Assembly: GCA_018820005.1 (NCBI GenBank)
Contig: JAHJOS010000154.1
Span: 1-10,607 of the forward strand
Origin: Alphaproteobacteria bacterium
Lineage (GTDB): Bacteria; Pseudomonadota; Alphaproteobacteria; Rhizobiales; Devosiaceae
Reading direction: 5' to 3'
Length of the DNA: 10,607 nt
Each line of letters starts with the position of its first letter. Position 1 is the stretch's first letter. The notes under the pieces were generated by a model. The model made no database searches. It saw only the letters and a program-made list of their open reading frames with translations, and had not been told where the DNA came from. Shown here piece after piece: positions 1-6,290 of this stretch. A program made the position numbers and the translations under genes.

Positions 1-2
1 AA

Positions 3-395
3 GCGCCGCGCCTGATGTGGTTGGCGCTGGCGGCCCTGGCGGCAGGCATCGGCTGGTTCCTGTTTCGCCGCTTGCGCCGCACCCTGCCGGTCGATGAGCG
101 GCTGACCCTGCGCTACTGGCGCAATTCGAGTGTCGTATTGGGGGCCTATCTGCTCTGGGTGCTGGTCGGCGCCGGGGTCACCCGCATCATGGTCGGGTTC
201 AACCGCTCTGGCTGGGCCGATCTGCTGATGGTGGCCTTTTTTGCCGTCTGGGTGCTCTATGGCGCGCTCTGGCTGCTGCGCTTTCTGCCCACCACCCGTC
301 CGCGCGCCGCCTGGCTGGAACAGGGACGGGGCTGGCTGGATGGGCTCGGCCTGCTGTTGCTGGCGGCGCTGGCAACCGGCGCACGCATGCTCTGA
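3..395 (+). CDS. Unrecognised multi-pass membrane protein, probably 5'-truncated by the window edge
   Basis: The reading frame is open from the first bases of the window and ends at a TGA at 393-395. The first ATG is at 15, but no Shine-Dalgarno precedes it and the frame continues upstream, so the real start probably lies outside. The visible 126 residues from that ATG are very hydrophobic, with about four membrane spans: roughly residues 1-17, followed by the basic cluster FRRLRR; 38-58; 67-88; and 108-125. There is a charged stretch between the first two spans. No catalytic motif or family signature is recognised. It lies 98 bases upstream of the MarC-family gene on the same strand and could share its transcript. 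Function unknown; it may be only the C-terminal part of a larger membrane protein. That it is a gene is fairly sure from the sustained hydrophobic pattern and third-position GC. Confidence 0.65.
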   Translation, partial: APRLMWLALAALAAGIGWFLFRRLRRTLPVDERLTLRYWRNSSVVLGAYLLWVLVGAGVTRIMVGFNRSGWADLLMVAFFAVWVLYGALWLLRFLPTTRPRAAWLEQGRGWLDGLGLLLLAALATGARML

Positions 396-493
396 AGACC
401 TCGGCGCTGCGTTGCGGGCGTCAACGGCGCGGCGGGGTGGGCAAGCGGGCAACAAACCGCTAGGTCTAGTCAACGCAACGGGGAAAATGTGCC

Positions 494-1126
494 ATGCCCA
501 CCACGACGTTCCTGGTCGCCTTCGCGACACTGTTCGCCACCGTGGGTGTGGCCGACATCGCCTTCATCTTCGCGGCGCTCACCAAGCATAACACCGCCCA
601 GCAGCGCTTTGCCTTTGCCACGCGCGGCGTCATCATCGCCGGGTTGATCCTACTGCTGTTTGCCGTGCTGGGCAGCGCGATCCTTGAGGTCTTCGGCATT
701 ACCATTCCGGCATTGCGCACGGCCGGTGGCCTGCTGCTCTTCCTGATCGCCATCGACATGGTGTTCGCGCGCCATTCTGGCGGCACCGACATCACCGATC
801 AGGAAGAGGTTGAAGCCCGTTCACGCGACGATATTGCTGTTTTCCCGCTGGCCATGCCGCTTTTGGCAGGTCCGGGCGCCATCAGCGCGGTGATCCTGCT
901 GACCACCGGCGCCAAGACCGATCTCGAATTCTGGGCCGTTCTGGCGGCAATCGTGGTGATCCTCTTCCTGGCCTGGCTGACCTTGCTGGTCGCCATTCCG
1001 ATCCAGCGCCTGCTCGGCGTCACCGGGCTTGCGGTGGTGTCGCGGGTGATCGGTATCCTGCTGGCGGCATTGGCAGTTCAGTTTGTTTTTGATGGCGTCA
1101 AGTCCAGCGGTCTTCTGGCGGGCTAG
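494..1126 (+). CDS. MarC family integral membrane protein
   Basis: This 210-residue protein matches the MarC/UPF0056 family in length (about 200-220) and in layout. Its hydrophobic segments lie at roughly residues 5-27, 43-67, 72-90, 115-135, 143-166 and 180-205, giving six spans. A short hydrophilic loop (about 91-112, rich in Asp and Glu) sits in the middle. The motif PLAMPLLAGPGAIS (about residues 118-131) is the family's conserved internal signature. The family was named for the E. coli mar locus, but a direct role in multidrug resistance was not upheld; its transported substrate, if any, is unknown. Start: ATG at 494, with a weak GGGGAA about ten bases upstream. It ends 84 bases before the convergent 40-residue gene. 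The family call is firm; the function is not known. Confidence 0.9.
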   Translation: MPTTTFLVAFATLFATVGVADIAFIFAALTKHNTAQQRFAFATRGVIIAGLILLLFAVLGSAILEVFGITIPALRTAGGLLLFLIAIDMVFARHSGGTDITDQEEVEARSRDDIAVFPLAMPLLAGPGAISAVILLTTGAKTDLEFWAVLAAIVVILFLAWLTLLVAIPIQRLLGVTGLAVVSRVIGILLAALAVQFVFDGVKSSGLLAG

Positions 1127-1145
1127 CGGCTTCATTCAATGCGCC

Positions 1146-1164
1146 GCCCTTCAAGACAAAGGGC
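1146..1164. terminator. Weak hairpin downstream of the marC-like gene
   Basis: GCCCTT at 1146-1151 pairs with AAGGGC at 1159-1164 across a 7-base loop, 20 bases after the stop of the MarC-family gene and facing the convergent small gene. There is no T-run on either side, so an intrinsic terminator is only a possibility suggested by position. Confidence 0.3.
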
Positions 1165-1196
1165 AGCCAACCCTGTTGACCGCCCTTGATATGCCC

Positions 1197-1211
1197 GGCT
1201 TTTGAAAAGCC
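1197..1211. repeat. Perfect 15-base inverted repeat at the 3' end of the 40-residue gene
   Basis: GGCTTTTGAAAAGCC is a perfect 7+1+7 inverted repeat whose right end touches the stop codon of the leftward 40-residue gene. As RNA it would fold with a shortened stem because the central loop is a single base. Its position suits a 3'-end element or terminator of that gene, but no T-run follows in the leftward direction. Confidence 0.35.
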
Positions 1212-1333
1212 TATTTCTTGGCCGAATTGCCGGCACTACCCGAACCCAGTCCAGTGATCGGCTTGGCGATCTCGACCTTGTCCTTCTTGGGCTTCTTGGC
1301 CTCTTTATTGCTGCGCATCTGACCCTTGGCCAT
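1211..1333 (-). CDS. 40-residue, strongly basic conserved small protein
   Basis: The frame starts at an ATG at 1331-1333, with a perfect AGGAGG (1341-1346 on the plus strand) seven bases upstream, and ends at TAG at 1211-1213. The protein opens MAKGQMRSNKEAKKPKKDK and ends in a Gly/Ser-rich stretch with AKK at the C-terminus. It has about ten lysines and one arginine against three acidic residues, and no hydrophobic segment. Proteins opening MAKGQMR(S/G)N-EAKKPK are, as I recall, widespread small hypothetical proteins in Proteobacteria; this is a family memory, not a search. The composition suggests a disordered, nucleic-acid- or ribosome-associated protein, but no function is established. 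It lies downstream of the lysozyme gene on the same strand, separated by a GC-rich hairpin. The strong ribosome-binding site and the conserved opening make it very likely to be real. Confidence 0.8.
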   Translation of the reverse strand: MAKGQMRSNKEAKKPKKDKVEIAKPITGLGSGSAGNSAKK

Positions 1334-1340
1334 CTCACGT

Positions 1341-1346
1341 CCTCCT
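1341..1346 (-). promoter_or_regulatory. Perfect Shine-Dalgarno fixing the start of the 40-residue gene
   Basis: Read on the minus strand this is AGGAGG, seven bases before the ATG at 1331-1333. It is the strongest ribosome-binding site in the window and the main reason for calling a gene too short for ordinary ORF listings. Confidence 0.75.
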
Positions 1347-1350
1347 GCCT

Positions 1351-1368
1351 CCGGGCCCCCTGGCCCGG
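1351..1368 (-). terminator. GC-rich hairpin between the lysozyme gene and the 40-residue gene
   Basis: CCGGGCC (1351-1357) and GGCCCGG (1362-1368) form a perfect seven-pair stem with a four-base loop. On the minus strand it follows the lysozyme stop by about 78 bases and ends four bases before the AGGAGG of the small gene. It has no T-run. It may terminate lysozyme transcription, or act as a 5'-leader stem for the small gene; the sequence does not decide between these. Confidence 0.4.
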
Positions 1369-1446
1369 ATCAATGATGGTTTGACGCTATGCCTGCGCCT
1401 GGGCGCTGGCAAGGCCTGCCAGCAGTCACATCGCGGTCTGGCGGCG

Positions 1447-2286
1447 CTATTTGGATGCGATGCAGCGGCCAGTTTGCGCCAGAGATGATATCGCTCGCGG
1501 ATCGCAACCCGTCTGCAGAAATGCCAGCCAGTCGTTCTGGTCGCCATAGAAGGCATTGCGGTCGACCTCGCCCTTGACGCCGCGCACCAGCCCGGTCTGG
1601 GTCCACTGCCAGAAGGTCCAGGTGCGGTTGTTGTACCGCATATGCGGCTCGGCCGCCGTCGAGCGCAGCCAGAACGCATTGGGGAAGTATTCGCCCTCGA
1701 GCACATCGCGGTGGAAATTCATGTCGGTATAGATGATGGGGAGCTTGCCGGTATGGCGCTCCATAGCGTCGAGCATGACGCGGATCTTTTCGAGCGCATC
1801 GGCACGGTTCGGCTTGGTCTTGCACGAGGAGTGGTTGTTCCACTCCAGATCAAGCACCGGCGGCAGGGCATCGGGGTCATTGGGCACATTGGCGATGAAC
1901 CAGGCTGCCTGTTCGGACGCCAGTGAGCACCAGGTCATGAAGTGATAGGCGCCGCGCGGCATGCCCGCTTCCCGTGCCCGCACCCAATTGGCCCGGAAAT
2001 TGGGGTCAACATAGTCCTTGCCCTCAGTGGCCTTCATGAACACGAAGTGGATGCCGGACTGGAACGTGGTACGGAAATCGATGTTTTCCTGATAGCGCGC
2101 CACGTCGATGCCCTGCACCGGCATGTTGCGCGCCCGGTCGACGCCCGAATGCGGGCGGGCATCGCCCTGGATTGGCCCGTAGAGACCGCCGCCCGACGAA
2201 CAGGCCACCAGCACACCGGCCAGCAGCGCATAGGCAGCCGCTTTTGTGATCGCGGAAAACGAGGGAAAAGGCCGGCTCAAGGGCAT
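1447..2286 (-). CDS. GH25-family lysozyme (N-acetylmuramidase) lipoprotein
   Basis: Predicted to cleave the MurNAc-GlcNAc bond of peptidoglycan. Starting at the ATG at 2286 the protein has 279 residues. Residues 1-28 form a signal peptide with basic residues, a hydrophobic core (AAAYALLAGV) and the lipobox LVAC, giving lipidated Cys29 and so membrane anchoring at the cell envelope. The GH25 barrel follows from about residue 55 to 260: QGIDVARYQ (Asp61), KATEG (85-89), GAYHF (112-116), VLDLEW with the catalytic-type Asp146/Glu148 pair, PIIYTD (183-188), FWQW (225-228) and VDRN (241-244). An in-frame ATG 45 bases upstream (2331) would lengthen the N-terminus to 294 residues. Neither start has a good Shine-Dalgarno; the shorter one gives a normal lipoprotein signal. 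The C-terminus has several cysteines (C120, C155, C261, C275) that could form disulfides in the periplasm. It is divergent from comM. It is not phage-linked here: no holin or tail genes are nearby. Confidence 0.9.
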   Translation of the reverse strand: MPLSRPFPSFSAITKAAAYALLAGVLVACSSGGGLYGPIQGDARPHSGVDRARNMPVQGIDVARYQENIDFRTTFQSGIHFVFMKATEGKDYVDPNFRANWVRAREAGMPRGAYHFMTWCSLASEQAAWFIANVPNDPDALPPVLDLEWNNHSSCKTKPNRADALEKIRVMLDAMERHTGKLPIIYTDMNFHRDVLEGEYFPNAFWLRSTAAEPHMRYNNRTWTFWQWTQTGLVRGVKGEVDRNAFYGDQNDWLAFLQTGCDPRAISSLAQTGRCIASK

Positions 2287-2336
2287 GTGGGCGAAACTCT
2301 GCGCAATAAAACAATGGCTTTGAATCAACATGGCCG

Positions 2337-2384
2337 GGTTAACGGGTGCTTAGGTTAACCACTGTGGCAATCGGCATGGTTAAT
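2337..2384. promoter_or_regulatory. Three GGTTAAC/T elements, two like CtrA half-sites, between lysozyme and comM
   Basis: GGTTAAC occurs at 2337-2343, GGTTAACC at 2353-2360 and GGTTAAT at 2378-2384. Read as CtrA half-sites (the alphaproteobacterial cell-cycle regulator binds TTAACCAT-like halves) they give TTAACCAC on the plus strand at 2355-2362 and a perfect TTAACCAT on the minus strand at 2376-2383. The canonical TTAA-N7-TTAA pair is absent: the spacings here are 12 and 21. They lie between the divergent starts at 2286 and 2465, so they could act on either gene. Confidence 0.4.
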
Positions 2385-2411
2385 GCGCCGTATTTTGTTC
2401 GCTTTATGTTC

Positions 2412-2440
2412 TTGTTGCGGCCGGATGAGTTTGCTAAGCT
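2412..2440 (+). promoter_or_regulatory. Possible sigma-70-type promoter of comM
   Basis: TTGTTG (2412-2417) and TAAGCT (2435-2440) are separated by 17 bases, ending 24 bases before the comM ATG. The -35 element is good and the -10 element poor. It is the best-spaced pair found in this leader. Confidence 0.3.
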
Positions 2441-2464
2441 GCCCTTAGGCTTGAGGATTTCGAC

Positions 2465-3988
2465 ATGGTCACGCGTGTCCCCACTGTCGCATTTCAAGGC
2501 ATCCAGGCGGTGCCCGTGGACGTGCAGGTGCAGATTGCGCCCGGCCTGCCCAAATTCATTCTGGTGGGGCTGCCGGACAAGGCGGTCAAGGAAAGTGGCG
2601 AGCGGGTGCGCGCCGCGTTGGTCGCGTCCGGACTTGGCCTGCCGCCCAAGCGCATTACCGTCAATCTGGCCCCGGCAGACCTGCCCAAGGAAGGCAGCCA
2701 CTACGATCTGCCCATAGCACTGGCCATCATGGCGGCCATCGGCGCTATCCCCCAGGACGCCCTCGATGGTTATCTGGCGCTGGGTGAACTGGGCCTGGAC
2801 GGACGGCTCGCCCATGTCGGCGGCATTTTGCCCGCTGCCATTGCAGCCCAGGGGCGTGGGCTCGGGTTGATCTGTCCGGGTCCGTCCGGCCCCGAGGCCG
2901 CCTGGGCCGGCGAGGAACTCGATATCATCGCCGCCGACAGCCTTCTGGCGCTGGCCAACCATCTGACGGGGCACCAACTGGCAGCGCGGCCCCAGCCGCG
3001 TCGTTACATTCCCGGTGGTGCTTTGCCCGACCTCAGCGACGTGCGCGGCCAGCAGGTGGCGCGGCGGGCGCTGGAAGTGGCAGCGGCCGGTGGCCATAAT
3101 CTCTTGATGATCGGTCCGCCAGGGTCAGGAAAATCCATGCTGGCGGCGCGTCTGCCCTCCATTCTGCCGCCGCTTGACTCGCGTGAATTGCTCGATATTT
3201 CGATGATCCAGTCCATTGCCGGCGAACTGGTCGGCGGCGCCATTTCCGATCGTCGGCCGTTCCGCGCGCCGCACCATTCTGCCTCCATGGCGGCGCTGGT
3301 GGGCGGTGGTTTGAGGGTGCGCCCTGGCGAGGTCAGCCTGGCCCACAACGGCGTGCTGTTTCTCGATGAACTGCCCGAATTTGCGCCCGGCGTGCTCGAT
3401 AGCCTGCGCCAGCCCCTCGAAGCCGGCGAAACCGTGATCGCGCGGGCCAATGCCCGGATCAGCTACCCCAGCCGGGTTCAATTGGTGGCGGCGATGAACC
3501 CCTGCAAATGCGGCATGGCCGGCACGCCAGGCCACACCTGCAAGCGGGGCGATGCCTGCGCCAGTGATTACCAGGGGCGGGTTTCGGGCCCTTTCATGGA
3601 CCGTATCGACATTCGCATTGACGTGCCCGCGGTCAGCGCCGCCGATATGATGGCGCCGGCCGATCGAGCCGAAAGCTCGGCTGCAGTGGCGGCGCGGGTC
3701 GCGCAGGCGCGGCAGCGTCAACGTGAACGCTATCGCGCGCACGGGGCCGACACCGTCTTCACCAATGCCGCGGCCGGACCAACCCTGATCGAAAGACTGG
3801 TCAATCCCGATCCTGCCAGCCAAGCCTTGCTGCTGCAGGCCGCCGAGCGCTTTGCACTGTCGGCGCGGGCCTATCACCGCGTGCTCAAAGTGGCCCGCAC
3901 CCTGGCCGATCTTGCCGGTGTCGAGCAGGTGGGTCGTCCCCATATCGCCGAAGCGCTCAGCTATCGGCTCCCCTTGGCAAGCAGCTAG
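2465..3988 (+). CDS. comM: ComM / YifB-family AAA+ ATPase (Mg-chelatase-like)
   Basis: This 507-residue protein has the full length of the family (about 500-515). Residues 1-170 form the Lon-protease-S5-like/ChlI N-terminal domain, with the typical GLPDKAVKESGERVRAAL (35-52) and APADLPKEG (69-77). The AAA+ Mg-chelatase core covers about 185-390: Walker A GPPGSGKS (217-224), FRAPHHSAS (266-274), Walker B VLFLDE (297-302), the cysteine-rich NPCKCG-H-C-C segment (345-365) and the arginine-finger region MDRIDI (378-383). The C-terminal domain carries LSARAYHRVLKVARTLADL (465-483). In Vibrio and Acinetobacter, ComM is a hexameric helicase that drives branch migration of the D-loop when single-stranded transforming DNA is integrated. 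The start is fixed by GAGG at 2453-2456, eight bases before the ATG. No other competence gene is in view. It is not a true Mg-chelatase subunit: no bchD/H or cob genes are nearby and the YifB N-domain is present. Confidence 0.95.
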   Translation: MVTRVPTVAFQGIQAVPVDVQVQIAPGLPKFILVGLPDKAVKESGERVRAALVASGLGLPPKRITVNLAPADLPKEGSHYDLPIALAIMAAIGAIPQDALDGYLALGELGLDGRLAHVGGILPAAIAAQGRGLGLICPGPSGPEAAWAGEELDIIAADSLLALANHLTGHQLAARPQPRRYIPGGALPDLSDVRGQQVARRALEVAAAGGHNLLMIGPPGSGKSMLAARLPSILPPLDSRELLDISMIQSIAGELVGGAISDRRPFRAPHHSASMAALVGGGLRVRPGEVSLAHNGVLFLDELPEFAPGVLDSLRQPLEAGETVIARANARISYPSRVQLVAAMNPCKCGMAGTPGHTCKRGDACASDYQGRVSGPFMDRIDIRIDVPAVSAADMMAPADRAESSAAVAARVAQARQRQRERYRAHGADTVFTNAAAGPTLIERLVNPDPASQALLLQAAERFALSARAYHRVLKVARTLADLAGVEQVGRPHIAEALSYRLPLASS

Positions 3989-4040
3989 TGGTCGCGCGGT
4001 CCTGTACCGTCCCTCGGGATTGTCGTCGGTGCGCCAGGCC

Positions 4041-4049
4041 TGTGGATAA
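4041..4049 (-). promoter_or_regulatory. Perfect DnaA box
   Basis: TGTGGATAA is the complement of TTATCCACA, the strongest DnaA-binding 9-mer known from oriC regions. It lies in the noncoding stretch after comM, one base before the parS-like site at 4051. By chance a given 9-mer is expected about 0.08 times in a window of this size (both strands, equal base use). Only one perfect copy was found, so it is not by itself an origin. Confidence 0.5.
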
Positions 4050-4050
4050 G

Positions 4051-4066
4051 TGTTTCACGTGAATCC
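4051..4066 (+). other. parS-like ParB-binding site, copy 1
   Basis: TGTTTCACGTGAATCC matches the bacterial parS consensus TGTTTCACGTGAAACA at 14 of 16 positions, including the whole TGTTTCACGTGAA core. ParB binds such 16-base palindromes as a CTP-dependent clamp and, with ParA, moves origin regions of chromosomes. The two mismatches create GAATC (4061-4065), a GANTC site of the alphaproteobacterial methylase CcrM. It sits between comM and the CSD/DUF1294 gene, outside any likely coding region. A second copy with the same deviation is at 6291-6306. Confidence 0.55.
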
Positions 4067-4100
4067 TGGCCCGGCACTGTGCGCGGGCGAAGGACAATAG

Positions 4101-4130
4101 TGTGATCACTGATACACCGATGTGATCGCT
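4101..4130 (+). repeat. Direct repeat TGTGATC(A/G)CT, 20 bases apart
   Basis: TGTGATCACT (4101-4110) and TGTGATCGCT (4121-4130) are identical at nine of ten positions and start exactly 20 bases apart, close to two helical turns. The first contains the palindrome GTGATCAC. GATTCACG (4132-4139), an inverted copy of the CGTGAATC half of the parS-like site, follows at once. This could be a regulator-binding region for the downstream gene or part of an origin-like cluster with the DnaA box. Confidence 0.35.
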
Positions 4131-4157
4131 CGATTCACGCAAAGGTATCGTTTCAGA

Positions 4158-4186
4158 TTGCCAAAGCGATCAATCCAAACTATCGC
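4158..4186 (+). promoter_or_regulatory. Possible promoter of the cold-shock/DUF1294 gene
   Basis: TTGCCA (4158-4163) and TATCGC (4181-4186) are separated by exactly 17 bases, about 70 bases before the chosen start at 4257. The -35 element is close to consensus and the -10 keeps TAT. It would place the preceding 4122-4157 stretch outside the transcript. Confidence 0.35.
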
Positions 4187-4256
4187 AGCCCAACGCGTGC
4201 TCGTCGAAATCGGCATTCTCGCGCGTCAACCTGTCGGCATCGTTGTTCGGGCTTCC

Positions 4257-4895
4257 ATGCGTAAATTTGGCAAACTGGTGCAGTGGAACAGCAATGGCGG
4301 CTATGGCTTTGTCCGCGATGCCGCCGGCCACGACTATTATGTCCACGTCTCCAAACTGGCGCCGGGACAGCAGCGGCCGCGCATAGACGACAACCTGGAG
4401 TTCGACTTGGTCAGCGGGCGCAATGGGCGTCCCGCCGCCAGCAATATTGTCGTGACGCCCGCCGCGCCCGTCGCTGATCGCACCATGCGTGACGTTACCC
4501 GTCGCCCCGAGACAGTGTCGCGCTACAAGATCGGCCTGCGCATGATCGCGGCCACAATGATGACGCTGCTGCTGCTCTTGGGCATGACGGCCCAGCATAT
4601 TCCCCTCTGGTTGGGGGCCACCTATGCGTTGATGGGCGCTGCCTCGGCGCTGCTCTATCGTTTTGACAAGCACTATGCCCTGACCGGCCGTTGGCGCGTC
4701 AGCGAGACCAATCTGCATGTTGTCGATCTCTGTTTTGGCGTTATCGGCGGGCTCGCGGCGCAAGAGCTCTATCGCCACAAGACCGTCAAACCGGCCTTTG
4801 TCGCGACGACCTGGACAATTGCGTTGGTGCATGTGGTGGGGCTGACGGCGCTGGCGCTGGGCTGGCTTGGGGCGATCATTCCGTTTCACGGCTAG
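4257..4895 (+). CDS. Cold-shock domain / DUF1294 membrane fusion protein
   Basis: This 212-residue two-part protein has an N-terminal cold-shock domain (about residues 2-66) with GKLVQWNSNGGYGFV, carrying the RNP1-like GYGFV (15-19), and the RNP2-like YYVHVS (27-32). That fold binds single-stranded RNA or DNA. A polar linker of about 25 residues leads to the DUF1294 membrane domain (about 90-210), with hydrophobic segments near 95-112, 116-134, 155-170 and 183-208. The DUF1294 signature is YRFDKHYA (134-141), RVSE (147-150) and YRHKTVKPAF (172-181). Such CSD-DUF1294 fusions are common in Proteobacteria; no function is established, though tethering nucleic-acid binding to the inner membrane is a natural guess. 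The frame is open back to a GTG at 4122, but family members begin with the cold-shock fold, so the ATG at 4257 is chosen although it lacks a Shine-Dalgarno. It converges on aceA over a strong hairpin. Confidence 0.88.
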   Translation: MRKFGKLVQWNSNGGYGFVRDAAGHDYYVHVSKLAPGQQRPRIDDNLEFDLVSGRNGRPAASNIVVTPAAPVADRTMRDVTRRPETVSRYKIGLRMIAATMMTLLLLLGMTAQHIPLWLGATYALMGAASALLYRFDKHYALTGRWRVSETNLHVVDLCFGVIGGLAAQELYRHKTVKPAFVATTWTIALVHVVGLTALALGWLGAIIPFHG

Positions 4896-4901
4896 ACACG
4901 C

Positions 4902-4918
4902 CGCCCCCGTTGGGGGCG
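4902..4918. terminator. GC-rich terminator-like hairpin between convergent genes
   Basis: CGCCCCC (4902-4908), loop GTT, then GGGGGCG (4912-4918) give a perfect seven-pair stem, seven bases after the stop of the CSD/DUF1294 gene and 20 bases beyond the end of leftward aceA. Its symmetrical place between two converging genes supports a bidirectional terminator. A T-run is missing on both sides. Confidence 0.55.
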
Positions 4919-4938
4919 ACGCGTCGGGGCGGCCCTCG

Positions 4939-6234
4939 CTAGTGGAACTGCGCCGCTTCGGTGGAGTCGGCCATCGCCGTGGTTGCGCTGCTGCCAGCGC
5001 TGACCGCCATCGACACCGCATCAAAATAGCTGGTCCCCACTTCGCGCTGGTGCCGCACGGCAGAAAACCCATGCGCCTCGGCGGCGAACTCGGCCTGCTG
5101 CAGCCGCGAATAGCCTGCCATGCCATCGGCCTTATAAGCCCGGGCCAGCTCGAACGTGGTCAGGCTCAGATTGTGGAAGCCGGCCAGCGTGATGAACTGG
5201 TACTTATAGCCCATCGCCGCAATCTCGCGCTGGAAGCTGGCCATGGCAGCTTCGTCCATGTGTCGCGCCCAGTTAAAGCTCGGCGAACAATTATAGGCCA
5301 GCATCTGTTCGGGGTGCACCTTGCGCACGGCCTCGGCGAATTTCTTCGCTTCTGCCAGGTCGGGCTTGCTGGTTTCGCACCAGATCAGGTCCGCATAGGG
5401 CGCATAGGCAATGCCACGGGCAATGGCAGCGTCGATGCCCCCCTTGAGCTTGTAAAAGCCCTCGGGCGTGCGTTCGTCGGTGACGAAGGGCGCGTCATAG
5501 GGGTCGATGTCGGAAGTGATCAGCCGCGCGGCCTCGGCATCGGTGCGCGCCATGATCAGCGTGGGCACCCCCATCACATCGGCCGCCAGCCGCGCCGCAT
5601 TGAGCGTGCGGATGAACTGGCTGGTCGGCACCAGCACCTTGCCGCCCAGATGACCGCATTTCTTCTCGCTGGCCAGCTGATCCTCAAAGTGCACCGCCGC
5701 GGCGCCAGCCTCGATCATGGCCTTCATCAGTTCGAACGCATTGAGCGCGCCGCCAAAGCCGGCTTCGGCATCGGCAATGATGGGCACGAAGAAATCGAGG
5801 TCCGTGGTGGCAATGCCCTCGGCCTGCTCCATGGTCTGGATCTGGTCGGCGCGCTGCAGCGCCCTGTTGATGCGCTTGACCACGTCGGGCACGCTGTCGA
5901 CCGGATAAAGGCTCTGGTCGGGATACATATTGCCACTGCTATTGGCATCGGCCGCCACCTGCCAGCCAGAGAGGTAAATGGCCTTGAGCCCGGCTTTGAC
6001 CTGCTGCACTGCCTGGTTGCCGGTAAAAGTACCCAGCGTGGGCACGAAATCTTCGCTGGCCAGCAGTTCCCACAGGCGGCGGGCGCCATTCTGCGCCAAC
6101 GTGTGCTGGATCGGCAGCGAGCCGGAGAGGCGCGCCACATCGGCCTGGGTAAAGTTGCGCGCAATATTGCGCCAGCGATCGGGGGCATAGTCGGGTGTCG
6201 GAAAGGCTTTGGGCAGGCTTGGCTTGTCGAGCAT
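4939..6234 (-). CDS. aceA: Isocitrate lyase
   Basis: Cleaves isocitrate to glyoxylate and succinate, the first step of the glyoxylate shunt needed for growth on acetate or fatty acids; cytoplasmic, Mg-dependent, usually a tetramer. The 431-residue protein matches the bacterial short form (E. coli 434). The signature KKCGH is at 191-195 with catalytic Cys193 (E. coli Cys195). PIIADAEAGFGG (151-162) supplies metal-binding acids, VHFEDQ (181-186) follows, and NCSPSFNW lies near residue 316. The C-terminus ends AQFH, the usual closing lid segment. The ATG at 6234 is chosen because GAGGAG lies seven bases upstream (6242-6247); an in-frame ATG at 6258 adds eight residues without such a site. Upstream on the same strand is the 75-residue ORF, 116 bases away, so both may form one transcript controlled by the divergent ScfR-type gene. 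Malate synthase is not in this window. The leader contains a parS-like site. Confidence 0.97.
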   Translation of the reverse strand: MLDKPSLPKAFPTPDYAPDRWRNIARNFTQADVARLSGSLPIQHTLAQNGARRLWELLASEDFVPTLGTFTGNQAVQQVKAGLKAIYLSGWQVAADANSSGNMYPDQSLYPVDSVPDVVKRINRALQRADQIQTMEQAEGIATTDLDFFVPIIADAEAGFGGALNAFELMKAMIEAGAAAVHFEDQLASEKKCGHLGGKVLVPTSQFIRTLNAARLAADVMGVPTLIMARTDAEAARLITSDIDPYDAPFVTDERTPEGFYKLKGGIDAAIARGIAYAPYADLIWCETSKPDLAEAKKFAEAVRKVHPEQMLAYNCSPSFNWARHMDEAAMASFQREIAAMGYKYQFITLAGFHNLSLTTFELARAYKADGMAGYSRLQQAEFAAEAHGFSAVRHQREVGTSYFDAVSMAVSAGSSATTAMADSTEAAQFH

Positions 6235-6241
6235 GTCGGTT

Positions 6242-6247
6242 CTCCTC
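6242..6247 (-). promoter_or_regulatory. Shine-Dalgarno deciding the aceA start
   Basis: On the minus strand this reads GAGGAG, seven bases before the ATG at 6232-6234. The upstream in-frame ATG at 6258 would place this site inside the coding region, so the shorter aceA is preferred. Confidence 0.7.
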
Positions 6248-6290
6248 AATTGGGACATGGCTCCGCCGGCCCGGTGGACAGGCGGATTGG

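Noticed and set aside
1132..1338. 68-codon minus-strand frame overlapping the 40-residue gene
   Set aside because: A different frame with an Arg/Ser-rich random translation; the 40-residue frame has AGGAGG and a recognisable opening.
1447..2286. Prophage endolysin as sign of a prophage remnant
   Set aside because: The lysozyme has a lipoprotein signal and no holin, spanin, tail or integrase genes nearby; base composition matches its neighbours.
2339..3943. Long minus-strand frames opposite comM (252 and 272 codons)
   Set aside because: comM has complete domain motifs on the plus strand; these frames show no family features and no ribosome-binding site.
4101..4139. CRP/FNR-type operator
   Set aside because: TGTGA halves occur, but no TGTGA-N6-TCACA arrangement; the nearest inverted half is at the wrong spacing.
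3989..4256. Complete chromosomal replication origin
   Set aside because: Only one perfect DnaA box, no cluster of boxes and no AT-rich unwinding stretch; neighbouring genes are not the usual hemE, dnaA or parAB.
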